Below, piece by piece: positions 16,720 to 25,757 of a DNA stretch of 64,000 nt (its first letter is position 1; the number at the start of each line of letters is the position of its first letter). Made by a program: the position numbers and the translations under genes. This DNA is from Streptomyces sp. NBC_01314 (GTDB taxonomy: Bacteria; Actinomycetota; Actinomycetes; Streptomycetales; Streptomycetaceae). Below the pieces are notes generated by a model, which saw only the letters and a list, made by a program, of their open reading frames with translations, was not told the origin of the DNA and searched no databases. The stretch lies in the NCBI RefSeq assembly GCF_041435215.1, contig NZ_CP108394.1:11098001-11162000 (forward strand). The letters are read 5' to 3'.

Positions 16720-16835
16720 CAACCGGTGTCCACGATCACGGGGAAGGCCCCGCTGCTGGGTCGACCCTGGGGTGTAGTCGGCCGCCGTATCGGGTGGGTG
16801 CGGCGGCCGTGGGTGGCATCGGCTCGTGGTTCGAG

Positions 16836-17435
16836 TCAGCCGGCCCGGAGCAGGGCGTGCAGCTCGGCGGTGTCGATGATGTGGGCCCGCGAGGGGAGGA
16901 CTTTGTGGAGCAGGACGTTGTGGACTTCGGTGTCTGGGTCGGCGACGCCGTCGGACAGGACGTAGAGCTGGTAGTCGAGGTCGGCCGCGTCGATGACGGT
17001 GGACAGGACGACGCCGCTGGTAGTGATGCCGGAGACGACCAGAGTGGTGATGTCACGCTCGCGCAGCTGCTGGTCGAGGTCGGTGGTGGACGTGCCGCCG
17101 TAGCGAATCTTGCGCACGGTGATGTCGCCGTCCTGGGGAGCCAGGCGCTCGTGGATGGCGGTGGCAGGGTCTTCGTGGTGCATGACGCGGTGTTGGGCCA
17201 GCGGGGCGAAGGACTTGTTGACGGCAGGGATCGCGTCCCAGTCGGCCTCGGTGAAGCCGAGGCGTACGTAGGCGATGGTGCCGCCGTTTGCGCGAACGTC
17301 GGCGATGGCCCTTTCTACGCGACTGAGCAGAGCGTTGCGGTCCCCGTCTTCGGGCAGAACGGCCAGGATCGTGGGCTGGTAGTCCATGACGAGAAGTGCG
17401 GTGTGCGTGGGGTCAAGTGCGGGGGCAGTGCTCAC
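16836..17435 (-). CDS. isochorismatase-like hydrolase lacking the catalytic cysteine
   Basis: A 199-residue protein of the isochorismatase/cysteine-hydrolase fold. The aspartate (Asp18 in LLVMDYQ) and a lysine (about Lys109 in TVRKIRYGG) of the usual Asp-Lys-Cys triad are visible, but the nucleophile position reads GITTSGVVLST, with Ser140-Gly141 where Cys is expected. Subfamilies with this replacement exist; activity is therefore uncertain. The GTG start at 17435 has AAGGAGA eight bases upstream; the frame runs back another 51 bases without a site. It lies downstream of the MFS gene on the same strand and may be cotranscribed. Confidence 0.88.
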   Translation of the reverse strand: MSTAPALDPTHTALLVMDYQPTILAVLPEDGDRNALLSRVERAIADVRANGGTIAYVRLGFTEADWDAIPAVNKSFAPLAQHRVMHHEDPATAIHERLAPQDGDITVRKIRYGGTSTTDLDQQLRERDITTLVVSGITTSGVVLSTVIDAADLDYQLYVLSDGVADPDTEVHNVLLHKVLPSRAHIIDTAELHALLRAG

Positions 17436-17541
17436 GCGAGTGTTCTCCTTGCTGGTGGTATGAGCATGGTCGACGCGGACGGGCACCGGCAGACGGCCTG
17501 CGGCCTGCGGCCTGCGGGCTTCAGTGGCGAGTTGCGGTGTG

Positions 17542-18804
17542 TCATGAGTGGCTGCGGGACAGTTCCGGCTCGTGTTGCGACGTCTGGTCGTGTCGGGGAA
17601 GCAGGAGCGGGGTGGTCAGGATGAGCAGTCCCGCGACCGTGAGAGCGGTGCGGGGGCTGGTGACGTCGGCGAGCAGCCCGGCGAGCGCGGTGAGGATGGC
17701 GATGGACGCCTGTTGGCCGATCGACCAGGCCGAGAGGGTTCGGGCGACGAGATGCTTGGGGGTGTGTTCGAGCCGGTAGGTGGCGAGCACCGGGGTGTAC
17801 AGGCTCATGTTGATGATGATCGCCAGCTCGACGGCTATCACGGTGACGAGGCCGACGACGCCGGGACGCACGAAGGCCAGGCCGATCAGCCAGATGGCGC
17901 GCAGGGTGCCGGCGGTCCGGAAGACCCAGTGCTGGCCGTAGCGGGCCACAACTCGGCGGGCCAGCCGCGAGCCGATGAGTCCGCCGACGCAGGGAGCGGC
18001 GAAGGCGAGGCCGTACTGCCAGGGTGAGAACCCGAGCTGGCGAAGGAGGAGCACGGCCAGCAGTGGCTCCGTGGCCATGATCAGACCGGCAACGAGCACT
18101 TGGTTGAGGTAGAGCGCTCGCAAGCCGGGATGCCCCATGATGTGTCGCCAGCCGTCAAGCAACGCGCCCGCCCGGGCCGGGCTTTTGCCGGTTGTCTGCG
18201 GCGGCGCTTCTTCTCGGCCGCGGATCGCGGTGATGCACAGTGCGGAGAACAGGTAGCTGAGCGCATCGGCCACCACGGTGATGACCGGCCCGAACAGGCC
18301 GATCGCCGCCCCGCCCAGCGGTGGCCCGACCGCGATGGAGCTCCAGTTCGTGGACTCGAACCGCGCATTGGCCACGAGCAGGTCATCCGACCGGACGAGG
18401 GCCTTGAGGTAGGCGCCACTGGCCGCGTTGAACGCGATCTTGGCTGCGGCGACCACGGCCGAGATCACGAGCAGCTGTACGAAACTGAGCCGCCCGAAGG
18501 CGTAGGCGACCGGGATCGTCGCGATGACCGCGAACCGGGTCAGGTCCATCGCGATCATGACCGGACGCTTGCGCCGAAACTCGACCCACGGCGCGAGTGG
18601 CAGCGCGATCAGCGCGCCCACCGCGGGCCCCACTGCGGACAGCGCGGACACCTCAGCGGGACTGGCGTGCAACGCCAGCACGGCGATCAGCGGCAATGCA
18701 CCGAACCCCAGCCCGGACCCGTAGGCGCTCACCGCATATGCCGTCCACAGCCAGCCGAACTGACGGCCCAACGGTCTCCTGCCCACCATGCGCAGAGCTC
18801 CCAT
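17542..18804 (-). CDS. MFS transporter (efflux type)
   Basis: A 420-residue major facilitator with about twelve hydrophobic segments and a central cytoplasmic loop (REEAPPQTTGKSP, about residues 195-210), resembling the MFS_3 drug-exporter group. The start is either ATG 18804 or the in-frame ATG 18789 (MVGRRPLGRQ). It is divergent from a LysR regulator, with an 8-bp inverted repeat between them, and upstream of the isochorismatase-like gene. Likely an exporter of a small organic molecule controlled by the LysR protein; the substrate is unknown. Confidence 0.9.
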   Translation of the reverse strand: MGALRMVGRRPLGRQFGWLWTAYAVSAYGSGLGFGALPLIAVLALHASPAEVSALSAVGPAVGALIALPLAPWVEFRRKRPVMIAMDLTRFAVIATIPVAYAFGRLSFVQLLVISAVVAAAKIAFNAASGAYLKALVRSDDLLVANARFESTNWSSIAVGPPLGGAAIGLFGPVITVVADALSYLFSALCITAIRGREEAPPQTTGKSPARAGALLDGWRHIMGHPGLRALYLNQVLVAGLIMATEPLLAVLLLRQLGFSPWQYGLAFAAPCVGGLIGSRLARRVVARYGQHWVFRTAGTLRAIWLIGLAFVRPGVVGLVTVIAVELAIIINMSLYTPVLATYRLEHTPKHLVARTLSAWSIGQQASIAILTALAGLLADVTSPRTALTVAGLLILTTPLLLPRHDQTSQHEPELSRSHS

Positions 18805-18819
18805 CCGAACAAACTCACG

Positions 18820-18861
18820 TTGACCTGTGAGAGCTAAGCGAGCCGCACAACATCAGGTCAA
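18820..18861. promoter_or_regulatory. inverted repeat between MFS and LysR genes
   Basis: TTGACCTG (18820-18827) and CAGGTCAA (18854-18861) are perfect 8-base inverted repeats, 26 bp apart, in the divergent promoter. The spacing is longer than the usual T-N11-A box, so two half-sites for a LysR tetramer are possible. Confidence 0.4.
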
Positions 18862-18916
18862 ACAACTGCACTGCCAGTTATCCACAACCATCTGTTGTTC
18901 AATAAGGTGGATCGTC

Positions 18917-19852
18917 GTGGATCTCGAAGCAGTACGTACCTTCGTCGCCGTCGCGGAAGCGGGCCAGTTTCAGAAAGCCGCTGCCGACCTGTCGATCACC
19001 CAGCAGGCTGTCTCCAAGCGCATCGCCACGCTGGAGCGCAGCCTCGGCGTGCGATTGTTCACCCGTGCCCCCCGCGGCGCCGAGCTCACCATCGACGGGC
19101 AGGCGTTCCTGCCCCACGCGCGTGAGCTGTTGCGCGCCGCCGAGCGCGCGGTCGGGTCCGTGCGCCCCGGCCGCCGTCCGCTGCGCGTCGACGTGATCGC
19201 TTCGCGCGGCGCGCAGTCGGGTCTGATGCGCGGCTTCCACCGCGCGTACTCCGAGATCGACCTCGACGTGGTGATGCTGTTCGAGATCGAGACGGCCGTC
19301 GCCGCCATCCGGTCCGGTGCGATCGATGCGTCCTTCCGCGCTGTCGCCGCGCCCGGCCGGCCCCTTCCCGAGGACATCGAGTCTGTCCGGGTGCTCGACG
19401 AGCCGCTCCAGCTCCTCACCGGCCCCGCCCACGCGCTGGCGGGCGCCCGGTCGGTGACCGTCGCTCAGCTCGCCGGGCACCGGATCTGGATGCCCGGCAT
19501 CGTCCCCGGTACCGAGTGGGGCGCCTACTACAACGACCTCGTCGCCGAGTTCGGCCTCACCATCGAGGCGACCGGCCCCAACTTCGGCTCCGACGCGCTC
19601 CTCGACACCATCGCCGACACTCCGGCCCTGGCCACCTTCATGGGCGGGCAGACACGCCTCATCTGGCCCGCCGGCCACGGCCTGCGCCGTATCCCGGTGA
19701 CCGATCCGACGCCCGTCTACCCGCACTCGCTCCTCTGGCACCGTGACAACCCCCACCCAGCGCTGGCCACCCTCCGCTCCCACCTCGCCGCCACAACGGC
19801 CGGCCACGACATCGCCGGAACCTGGGCACCGGCCTGGGTGATTCCGCGCTAA
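18917..19852 (+). CDS. LysR family transcriptional regulator
   Basis: A 311-residue LysR protein. The winged helix-turn-helix is at residues 1-60 (FQKAAADLSITQQAVSKRIA, then RLFTRAPRGAELT) and a periplasmic-binding-like effector domain follows. GTG 18917 is chosen for AAGGTGG at 18904-18910, six bases upstream, and because VDLEAVRTFV is the typical LysR start. It is divergent from the MFS exporter, the usual arrangement for a LysR regulator and its target. Confidence 0.92.
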   Translation: MDLEAVRTFVAVAEAGQFQKAAADLSITQQAVSKRIATLERSLGVRLFTRAPRGAELTIDGQAFLPHARELLRAAERAVGSVRPGRRPLRVDVIASRGAQSGLMRGFHRAYSEIDLDVVMLFEIETAVAAIRSGAIDASFRAVAAPGRPLPEDIESVRVLDEPLQLLTGPAHALAGARSVTVAQLAGHRIWMPGIVPGTEWGAYYNDLVAEFGLTIEATGPNFGSDALLDTIADTPALATFMGGQTRLIWPAGHGLRRIPVTDPTPVYPHSLLWHRDNPHPALATLRSHLAATTAGHDIAGTWAPAWVIPR

Positions 19853-19916
19853 CGGCCCCGCCCGCGCGGTCAGCCCTGGCGGGGTGCAGGCGGTCAACGG
19901 CGGGCGAGCAGGCTGG

Positions 19917-20560
19917 TCAGCCGGAGATCGCCTCGGGGGAGGGCTTGAAGTAGCGGCGGACGTTCTCCGGCTTCCTGTGCCGGGACTTTGTCATCAGCAT
20001 CAGCATCAGCATCAGCATCAGCAGCGACGCGCCCTGCTCGCCGAGGTGGGTGAGGGCAGAGTGGCGGTGCTCGTGCAGGTCCCAGCCCGTCCCCGGGCCA
20101 CGCAGGGCGGTGTGCTCGTCGAGCAGCGCGCGAGCCTGCCTGTACGACAGGGCGGGCCAGGCCCGTGTCCGGGCACACGTCACGAGGGCTGACGACCTTG
20201 CCCGGACCGGTCGGCGGTGAGTGACGAACACCGGCCCGCGGGATCGGCCCTTGAGGAGCCGGGGCAGCAGCCGGGCGGTGCCGGCGTCCCAGTACACGGG
20301 CTCCAGTACGCAGTCCCCGCGCGCTTGGCCCCGGCGGCGGACCTTGGCCCGGGCGCCCTTGGCCTTGACCAAGCAGCGGCGCCCGGCGAAGTACAGCTCC
20401 TCGATGTTGACGCCGACGTCGCTGGTGAAGTCGGTGACGCTGACGAGGAGCGGGCCGCTCCGGCGACCGCGCATGCCACGGTCGGCGCCCTTCGCCGCGG
20501 CACGGTCGCCAAAGGAGTCTCCGACCGGCCCCTGGCACCAGCGGCTCCTCAGCATGGCCC
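19917..20560 (-). pseudogene. tyrosine recombinase (integrase) relic
   Basis: Resembles the catalytic half of an actinobacterial phage-type integrase. Recognisable blocks are [19 protein letters not shown] sequence, [24 protein letters not shown] (another frame), [34 protein letters not shown] with the His-x-x-Arg box, and [15 protein letters not shown] with the active tyrosine. Compensating frameshifts lie near 20190 and 20140, and the N-terminal half is missing. The conserved LLML block is expanded by a hexamer repeat. Confidence 0.7.
19992..20021. repeat. (CATCAG)5 tandem hexamer
   Basis: Five exact copies of CATCAG inside the integrase relic. In its frame they encode alternating Leu-Met ([11 protein letters not shown]) where related integrases have a short LLMLM block, so the repeat has probably expanded. 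Confidence 0.9.
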
Positions 20561-20574
20561 CGGCGTCCAGGACG

Positions 20575-20955
20575 GATCGCGGCCGAGCAGGGCCAGCAAC
20601 CGGTCGCCCGGCGGGGCGTCGTCGGGGACGGCGATCCGTCGGCGGAATACGGAACCGGCAGCCCCGCGCCCCTCGTCCGGGACCAGAGGGGCGACGCGCA
20701 GCGCGGGTGGTGGTGAGTTCGGGGGCGGGCTCCCACGGGGCGCCGATCGTCACCGCGACGTCCCAGGCGTGCGCCACGTAGTCGAGCAGGTGAAAGCCGA
20801 TCGCCATCCGTCCGGGGCCAGCGAAGCCCTCGCCCACCTCCGGCAGCACGAACCGCCGCTCCAGCACTTCGTCTTCCGCGAACGCCGTGGTGACCTCGCC
20901 CACCGACGCCTCATACGCTCCGGCCGGGTCATCACCGAGGTCGCCGTCGCGTCAT
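20575..20955 (-). pseudogene. TIGR03086/maleylpyruvate-isomerase-like protein, C-terminal relic
   Basis: [40 protein letters not shown], then after a one-base shift near 20706 [20 protein letters not shown] and [16 protein letters not shown] to a stop. These match the C-terminal half of DinB-fold TIGR03086 proteins (mycothiol-dependent maleylpyruvate isomerase relatives). The metal-binding N-terminal half is absent. Confidence 0.6.
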
Positions 20956-21558
20956 GCGGCCCACGGCTTTGCAGGGCGCGCCCCTGGCTGCGCTGTCCCC
21001 GCGGCCCCGGCCGCGCCCAAGGGTCCGGTGAGGACACGGGACTCGGTCAGCGACGGCCACCACCGTCTTCTCTCCGCCCACCAGCAGCCCGTTCCGCCCT
21101 TCCTGGAGGCCGGACATCTCTGAGGCGAGCGGCAGACCCGTGGGGTGTAGTCGGACTGGACGGAGAGCGCGGCCTCTGCGCAGCCGTCGGCCCTCCCGTA
21201 GGGAGGGCGGGAGGGACGGCGCGGCCCCGCCCAGGTGGTAGCACGCGGGCGGGGCCAATGGTGGGGCCTCCACGGGGGTTGGAGGATCACCGCCGTCACA
21301 GCATTGCACTGGATTCAGACACGTAACAGGGTTGTGACTGAAATCAGTCGCATTGCTTGGTTGCCAAGGTCGGGACGGTACTGAGCCGCAGCGTGTCCTC
21401 GCGGGAACGGGGGCTGCGCAAGAGGCCAAAAAACCCGGGTCGTCGCCCGGCTACGGACTCGTTCCGGGGGTGCGAGCCGCACACCGGGGCAAGGGCATCT
21501 GCGTCATCGGCGCCCCATGTCCGAGCGGAAGAGGCACCTCCACCCAGGTTCGATTCCG
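20956..21558. other. gene-free stretch, no recognised feature
   Basis: About 600 bp with only shadow frames. It includes a T-loop-like GGTTCGATTCC at about 21547-21557 that does not fold into a tRNA. I see no transposase or promoter that I can support. Confidence 0.3.
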
Positions 21559-22005
21559 TCATGCCCGCCCCTTGCTGTACTGGATGAGGTACCACTCGGT
21601 GACCTCGTCGGGGGCCAGGTCGACGGCGGTGTCCCGGCCGCGGGCATGTACACGCAGCCGGTAGCTGCCGGGGCCGTTGAACGACAGGACGGGAAGTTCT
21701 TCGTCCAGGTCGTTCATCATGCCGCGGACCATGAGCTCGCCCGAGTCGGAGTGCGCGGAGATCTCCACGATTTCCTGCCAGTTACCGCAGTCAGGCGCGG
21801 GCTCGGCCTGGTGGAGGACGACGGTGACGTCGACGTCGCCGGTGTGGATACCAGTCATGACAACGGTGACGCCATCGGCGACCTGGAGCAGTCCGTTGTG
21901 CCCGCGGGCCAGGTCGGGGCCGGTCGGCCCTTCCTCGTCACTGATGTCGAACTGGTGGTACTGGACCGGGACGCTTCCCTTGCCCCGTTCTACCTCGTCA
22001 CTCAT
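21559..22005 (-). CDS. conserved hypothetical protein
   Basis: A 148-residue soluble protein rich in beta-strand patterns (DVDVTVVLHQAEPAPDCGNW, then GPGSYRLRVHARGRDT) and ending WYLIQYSKGRA. There is no signal peptide or catalytic motif. Such small beta-rich proteins are common in Streptomyces, but I cannot name the family or function. Its ATG overlaps the end of a decayed upstream reading frame (GATGAGTGA), suggesting it was once the second gene of a coupled pair. Confidence 0.8.
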   Translation of the reverse strand: MSDEVERGKGSVPVQYHQFDISDEEGPTGPDLARGHNGLLQVADGVTVVMTGIHTGDVDVTVVLHQAEPAPDCGNWQEIVEISAHSDSGELMVRGMMNDLDEELPVLSFNGPGSYRLRVHARGRDTAVDLAPDEVTEWYLIQYSKGRA

Positions 22006-22330
22006 CCGCGTACGGGGCGAGAGCAGCGGCTTCCTCGACGCTGCGCCGCTGCCACAGTTCGATCACCCTCAGCGACGGGGCAGGGTGGCCACCGCGCTCT
22101 CCCAACTGCCGTCCCGCATACGCCAGGCGGACCAGAACCCGACCGGGCCAATGCCGCCCACACACCACCGTGTCGTACGGCTCAGCGACGTCTCCCTTGG
22201 CAGAGTGCGCGCCGTCATCATCTCCAAGACGGCGATGACCAGCTGCTGCATCTGCACGAGCCGCTCCTGTGCGAGGCGATGGATGACGCCCGACGCTCCG
22301 TGGCGGCCCTCGCCCCCCGGTCCGCGACGC
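21998..22330 (-). pseudogene. possible relic of the gene upstream of the hypothetical protein
   Basis: One frame gives VIHRLAQERLVQMQQLVIAV and a different frame gives SLRVIELWQRRSVEEAAALA ending PYADE and a stop inside the next gene's start codon region. Both segments look like protein, but no continuous frame or start exists. The family is not recognised and the call is tentative. Confidence 0.3.
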
Positions 22331-22411
22331 GCACGCCGCCCGCGTCTGGGTGCCGCTCGGCTACCTGAGCTCTTCTTCGGCGTGTTGCAGCACCGGCAGA
22401 CATGCTGAGCC

Positions 22412-22825
22412 TCAGGACCGGACAGCAGGGGTGGCCTGATCCAGGCGGCTGCGGAGGGTGGCCGCGAAGTCCTCCGCGCGGGACAGCTGGACGCGCAACT
22501 TTTCCACCTGTTCGGCGGCGGCCCGCTCGTAGGTGCGTATGCGCTCCAGGAGGGCCTCGCGCTCGCCGGGGTCGAGAGTGTCGTCATTGTCCAGGCGGTC
22601 CGTGGCACCCAGCAGGTCGCGCATCTGCTCCAGGGTGAAGCCCAGCGGCTTCATCCTGCGGATCACCATGAGCCGGGCGACGTCGGTCTCGGTGTAGAGG
22701 CGGAAGCCGCCTGGGGAACGTGCGGAGGGGATCACCAGCCCGGTTTCCTCGTAGTGCCGGATGGTGCGCAGGGAGAGTTCGGTCTGCGCGGCGACTTCGC
22801 CGATCTGCATGTGCTTGTCGTCCAC
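22412..22825 (-). CDS. MerR family transcriptional regulator
   Basis: A 137-residue MerR protein. The winged helix-turn-helix is MQIGEVAAQTELSLRTIRHY with EETGLV and GGFRLYTETDVARL; a coiled-coil dimerisation helix follows (residues 80-135). The effector region has no cysteines suited to metals, so an organic or redox signal is more likely. GTG 22825 (VDDKHMQIGE) is preferred; ATG 22810 is the alternative. A MerR-type dyad lies 59 bp upstream. Confidence 0.88.
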   Translation of the reverse strand: MDDKHMQIGEVAAQTELSLRTIRHYEETGLVIPSARSPGGFRLYTETDVARLMVIRRMKPLGFTLEQMRDLLGATDRLDNDDTLDPGEREALLERIRTYERAAAEQVEKLRVQLSRAEDFAATLRSRLDQATPAVRS

Positions 22826-22883
22826 GCCTGTGATCCTGGCCCTTCCCATCGTGGCGGGCCGCGTTCCGTGCGACCCCACCGAT

Positions 22884-22907
22884 CTCTACTCTAACGTTAG
22901 GGTAGAG
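22884..22907. promoter_or_regulatory. MerR-type operator
   Basis: CTCTACT (22884-22890), the centre CTAACGTTAG (22891-22900) and GGTAGAG (22901-22907) form a 24-bp dyad with one mismatched pair. This layout, a dyad over a stretched promoter spacer, is characteristic of MerR sites. It faces the MerR gene on one side and the region leading to the SulP gene on the other. Confidence 0.7.
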
Positions 22908-23230
22908 TTGGTGATGGCGAGGGCGGTCCGGCTGCTCCGCTACTGCCGTTCCGGGGCCGATGGCGCCCCCGGCGAAGATCCAATTCTTGCAGGAGAGAGC
23001 GTGCGCGAGTCCATGACGCCGATCGCCGCCGCCTGCCCGTCGTGACCCTTCGCCCCCGGACGTGAGCTGCCCGGCCGCGGGCGCGCCCCGCCCTGCCTTG
23101 CGTCCCTCCCTTTGACTTCCGGCCCGCTGTGAGGGTCGTCCGCGGGGTGCCGTCCCGGCCCCCGCTGATCCTTCCCGCACGCCCCGGCCTGTCAGTGGGG
23201 TGTGCCTGAACACGACAGGTACGCATCTCC

Positions 23231-24733
23231 TTGTCTTCTACCGCTGTGACTCCCGCCGCGCGGTTGCGCGGCCTGCGCCCCGACTGGCTGAACAACCCGA
23301 AGGTCTGGCGCACCGAGGTCCTGGCCGGCCTGGTCGTCGCCCTGGCCCTGATCCCCGAGGCGATCTCGTTCTCGATCATCGCCGGTGTCGACCCGGCCGT
23401 CGGTCTGTTCGCCTCGTTCACCATGGCCGTGACCGTCTCGATCGTCGGCGGCCGGCGGGCGATGATCTCCGCAGCGACCGGCGCCGTCGCACTCGTGATC
23501 GCCCCGCTCAACCGCGAGCACGGCTTCGGCTACCTGGTCGCCGCCGTCATCCTGGCCGGCGTCATCCAGGTCGCCCTCGGCGCGCTGGGCGTCGCGAAGC
23601 TGATGCGGTTCGTACCCCGCTCGGTGATGGTCGGCTTCGTCAACGCCCTCGCCATCCTGATCTTCATGGCGCAGGTCCCCGAAATGCACGATGTCCCCTG
23701 GGCGGTGTACCCGCTGATCATCGGCGGTCTCGCGCTGATGGTCTTCTTCCCGAAGATCACCAAGGTGATCCCGGCCCCGCTCGTCTCCATCGTCATCCTC
23801 ACCGTCATTACGGCGGCAGCCGGAATCGCCGTGCCAACGGTGGGCGACAAGGGCGACCTGCCGTCCTCCCTGCCCGTACCGGGTCTGCCTGACGTGCCAT
23901 TCACGATGGCCACCCTGACGACCATCGCCCCCTACGCGCTCGCCATGGCGCTGGTCGGCCTGATGGAGTCCCTGATGACGGCCAAACTGATCGACGACAT
24001 CACCGACACACACTCCTCCAAGACCCGGGAGTCCATCGGCCAGGGCATCGCCAACATCGTCACAGGCTTCTTCGGCGGCATGGGCGGCTGCGCCATGATC
24101 GGCCAGACGATGATCAACGTGAAGGTCTCCGGCGCCCGCACCCGCCTCTCCACCTTCCTCGCCGGCGCGTTCCTGATGGTGCTGTGCATCGTCTTCGGGC
24201 CCGTAGTTTCCGACATCCCCATGGCGGCCCTGGTCGCGGTGATGGTGATGGTCTCGTTCGCGACCTTCGACTGGCATTCCATCGCCCCGAAGACGCTCAA
24301 GCGGATGCCGGCCGGGGAGATCGCCGTCATGGTCATCACCGTGATCTGCGTGGTCGCCACCTCCAACCTCGCCATCGGCGTCGTCGTCGGCTCCATCACC
24401 GCCATGGTCATCTTCGCCAAGCGCGTCGCCCACCTCGCCCACGTCACCCCGGTCACCGACCCCGACGGCACCACTGTGGTGTACTCCGTGACCGGCGAGC
24501 TGTTCTTCGCCTCCTCCAACGACCTCGTCGGCCAGTTCGACTACGCGGGCGACCCGAAGAAGGTCATCATCGACCTGTCAGCCGCGCATGTCTGGGACGC
24601 CTCCTCGGTCGCCGCCCTCGACGCCATCGAGACCAAGTACGCCCAACGCGGCAAGACGGTGGAGATCATCGGCCTCAACGACCCCAGCGCCGACCTCCAC
24701 GGCAAGCTCACCGGCGAACTCACCAGCCACTGA
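23231..24733 (+). CDS. SulP family inorganic anion transporter with STAS domain
   Basis: A 500-residue SulP (SLC26-like) permease. The N-terminus carries the family signature ([20 protein letters not shown]), then about 10-12 membrane helices, and from about residue 415 a cytoplasmic STAS domain ([20 protein letters not shown], then [16 protein letters not shown]). The transported ion could be sulfate or bicarbonate and cannot be told from sequence. The start is weak: TTG 23231 or GTG 23246 are both possible. A hairpin terminator follows directly. Control by the divergent MerR protein is possible but the operator is about 320 bp away. Confidence 0.93.
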   Translation: MSSTAVTPAARLRGLRPDWLNNPKVWRTEVLAGLVVALALIPEAISFSIIAGVDPAVGLFASFTMAVTVSIVGGRRAMISAATGAVALVIAPLNREHGFGYLVAAVILAGVIQVALGALGVAKLMRFVPRSVMVGFVNALAILIFMAQVPEMHDVPWAVYPLIIGGLALMVFFPKITKVIPAPLVSIVILTVITAAAGIAVPTVGDKGDLPSSLPVPGLPDVPFTMATLTTIAPYALAMALVGLMESLMTAKLIDDITDTHSSKTRESIGQGIANIVTGFFGGMGGCAMIGQTMINVKVSGARTRLSTFLAGAFLMVLCIVFGPVVSDIPMAALVAVMVMVSFATFDWHSIAPKTLKRMPAGEIAVMVITVICVVATSNLAIGVVVGSITAMVIFAKRVAHLAHVTPVTDPDGTTVVYSVTGELFFASSNDLVGQFDYAGDPKKVIIDLSAAHVWDASSVAALDAIETKYAQRGKTVEIIGLNDPSADLHGKLTGELTSH

Positions 24734-24753
24734 CCCGCAGCCCCGCGAGACAC

Positions 24754-24791
24754 GAAGGACCCCTCGAATTCGCCGTCGACCGGGGTCCTTC
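24754..24791 (+). terminator. terminator of the SulP gene
   Basis: GAAGGACCCC (24754-24763) and GGGGTCCTTC (24782-24791) form a perfect 10-bp stem with an 18-base loop, followed by TTCGTTCT, 20 bp after the stop codon. Confidence 0.7.
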
Positions 24792-24826
24792 TTCGTTCTC
24801 ACACTCTGTAGATCAAATAGCTCAAC

Positions 24827-25380
24827 ATGCTGAAACCTGACAGGGAAGGATCGGGGGAGGCGGACTGCGACGGAGAGTTCGGCATCAGCCGCGCCCAGGC
24901 GTACCGGCTGCTGCACGTCGCCCGATCACTCACAGCGATCCACGGCGCCGTCACCGCCCTCACCGACCCGTCTCGCAACCGAGACGGCGACCCGGAGGCC
25001 GCGGCGGGCCACGTTCGACTGCGGCCTGTCCCAGCCCGCTCTGATCGCCCTCTCCGGCCGTACGGACGACGTCGCGGAGCCTTGAACTCCCCGGCGCCCC
25101 GCCGCGCTTGCCCACAGCGGCCTTCCAGGCACTCGATGAGCCCATCCGTGCGGGCAGTGGTCCGCCAGGCCGTCCGCGACGTCCGCCCGCCCCGGCCCCC
25201 GCCTCCGCCGCCCGCCGATCCGTCGGTGGACCCCACACTCGCCGCACTGCGCGCCGTTGTCGTAGACCTCGGCGCCAGCACCCACACGATCGGTGAGCCG
25301 ATGCTCGAAGTTGCCCCGGCCTACCTCTCCGACACCGCCGCCACCGACGTCCTCACCAGCTTCACCGCCACCCCCGCCCG
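24827..25380 (+). pseudogene. decayed regulator-like gene
   Basis: An HTH-like segment (FGISRAQAYRLLHVARSLTA) is followed in another frame by FDCGLSQPALIALSGRTDDV and then in the first frame by SVRAVVRQAVRDVRPPRPPP and LGASTHTIGEPMLEVAPAYL. The sequence resembles regulators found on actinobacterial plasmids and integrative elements, but this is from memory of the pattern and not firm. At least two frameshifts are present. Confidence 0.4.
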
Positions 25381-25382
25381 CA

Positions 25383-25567
25383 AACTCACCCCTGGCGAGG
25401 AGGACGCCAACCGCGTCCTCGCCATTGAGCGCGCACCGTCCGAGCGTGGCTCGCCCACCTGAAGAACTGGCGCGCGCGTCCTCACCAAGCTCCGCACCGA
25501 GTCCGCCCGCGCCACTCAGCCCCTGCGCGTTTTGCCCGTCTTGACGAACCTCGGAGTCAACCGCTGA
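25383..25567 (+). pseudogene. transposase C-terminal fragment (IS5-like DDE)
   Basis: KLTPGEEDANRVLAIERA, then after frameshifts AWLAHLKNWR and VLTKLRTESARATQPLRVLP, LTNLGVNR and a TGA. This is the usual C-terminus of an IS5-type DDE transposase. The end of the fragment coincides with the last stop codon. Confidence 0.55.
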
Positions 25568-25757
25568 GCAACACCGCATGGAGTTCCCGGCGTTTGTGCG
25601 CGAAGAGAACTCTGACCACGCCAGGGTGATCGTCTGCCCGGCCCGCTCCTGGTTCTTCCGATGCGACACCACCTTCGGTAGCGGTTGCGCACTCTGGCCA
25701 AGAGCCCCGAGCGCGGTTTTGACTTGCTGGAACACGGCAACGGTCACGTGAAGGGAC

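Noticed and set aside
18899..19897. 332-codon minus-strand frame
   Set aside because: Antisense shadow of the LysR gene.
21500..21570. tRNA-like sequence with GGTTCGATTCC T-loop
   Set aside because: The flanking five-base stems do not pair (only two of five), and no acceptor or anticodon stem can be drawn. Probably chance.
23192..24442. 416-codon open frame on the minus strand
   Set aside because: Antisense shadow of the SulP gene; its Gly/Asp/His-rich composition is typical of a shadow frame in GC-rich DNA.
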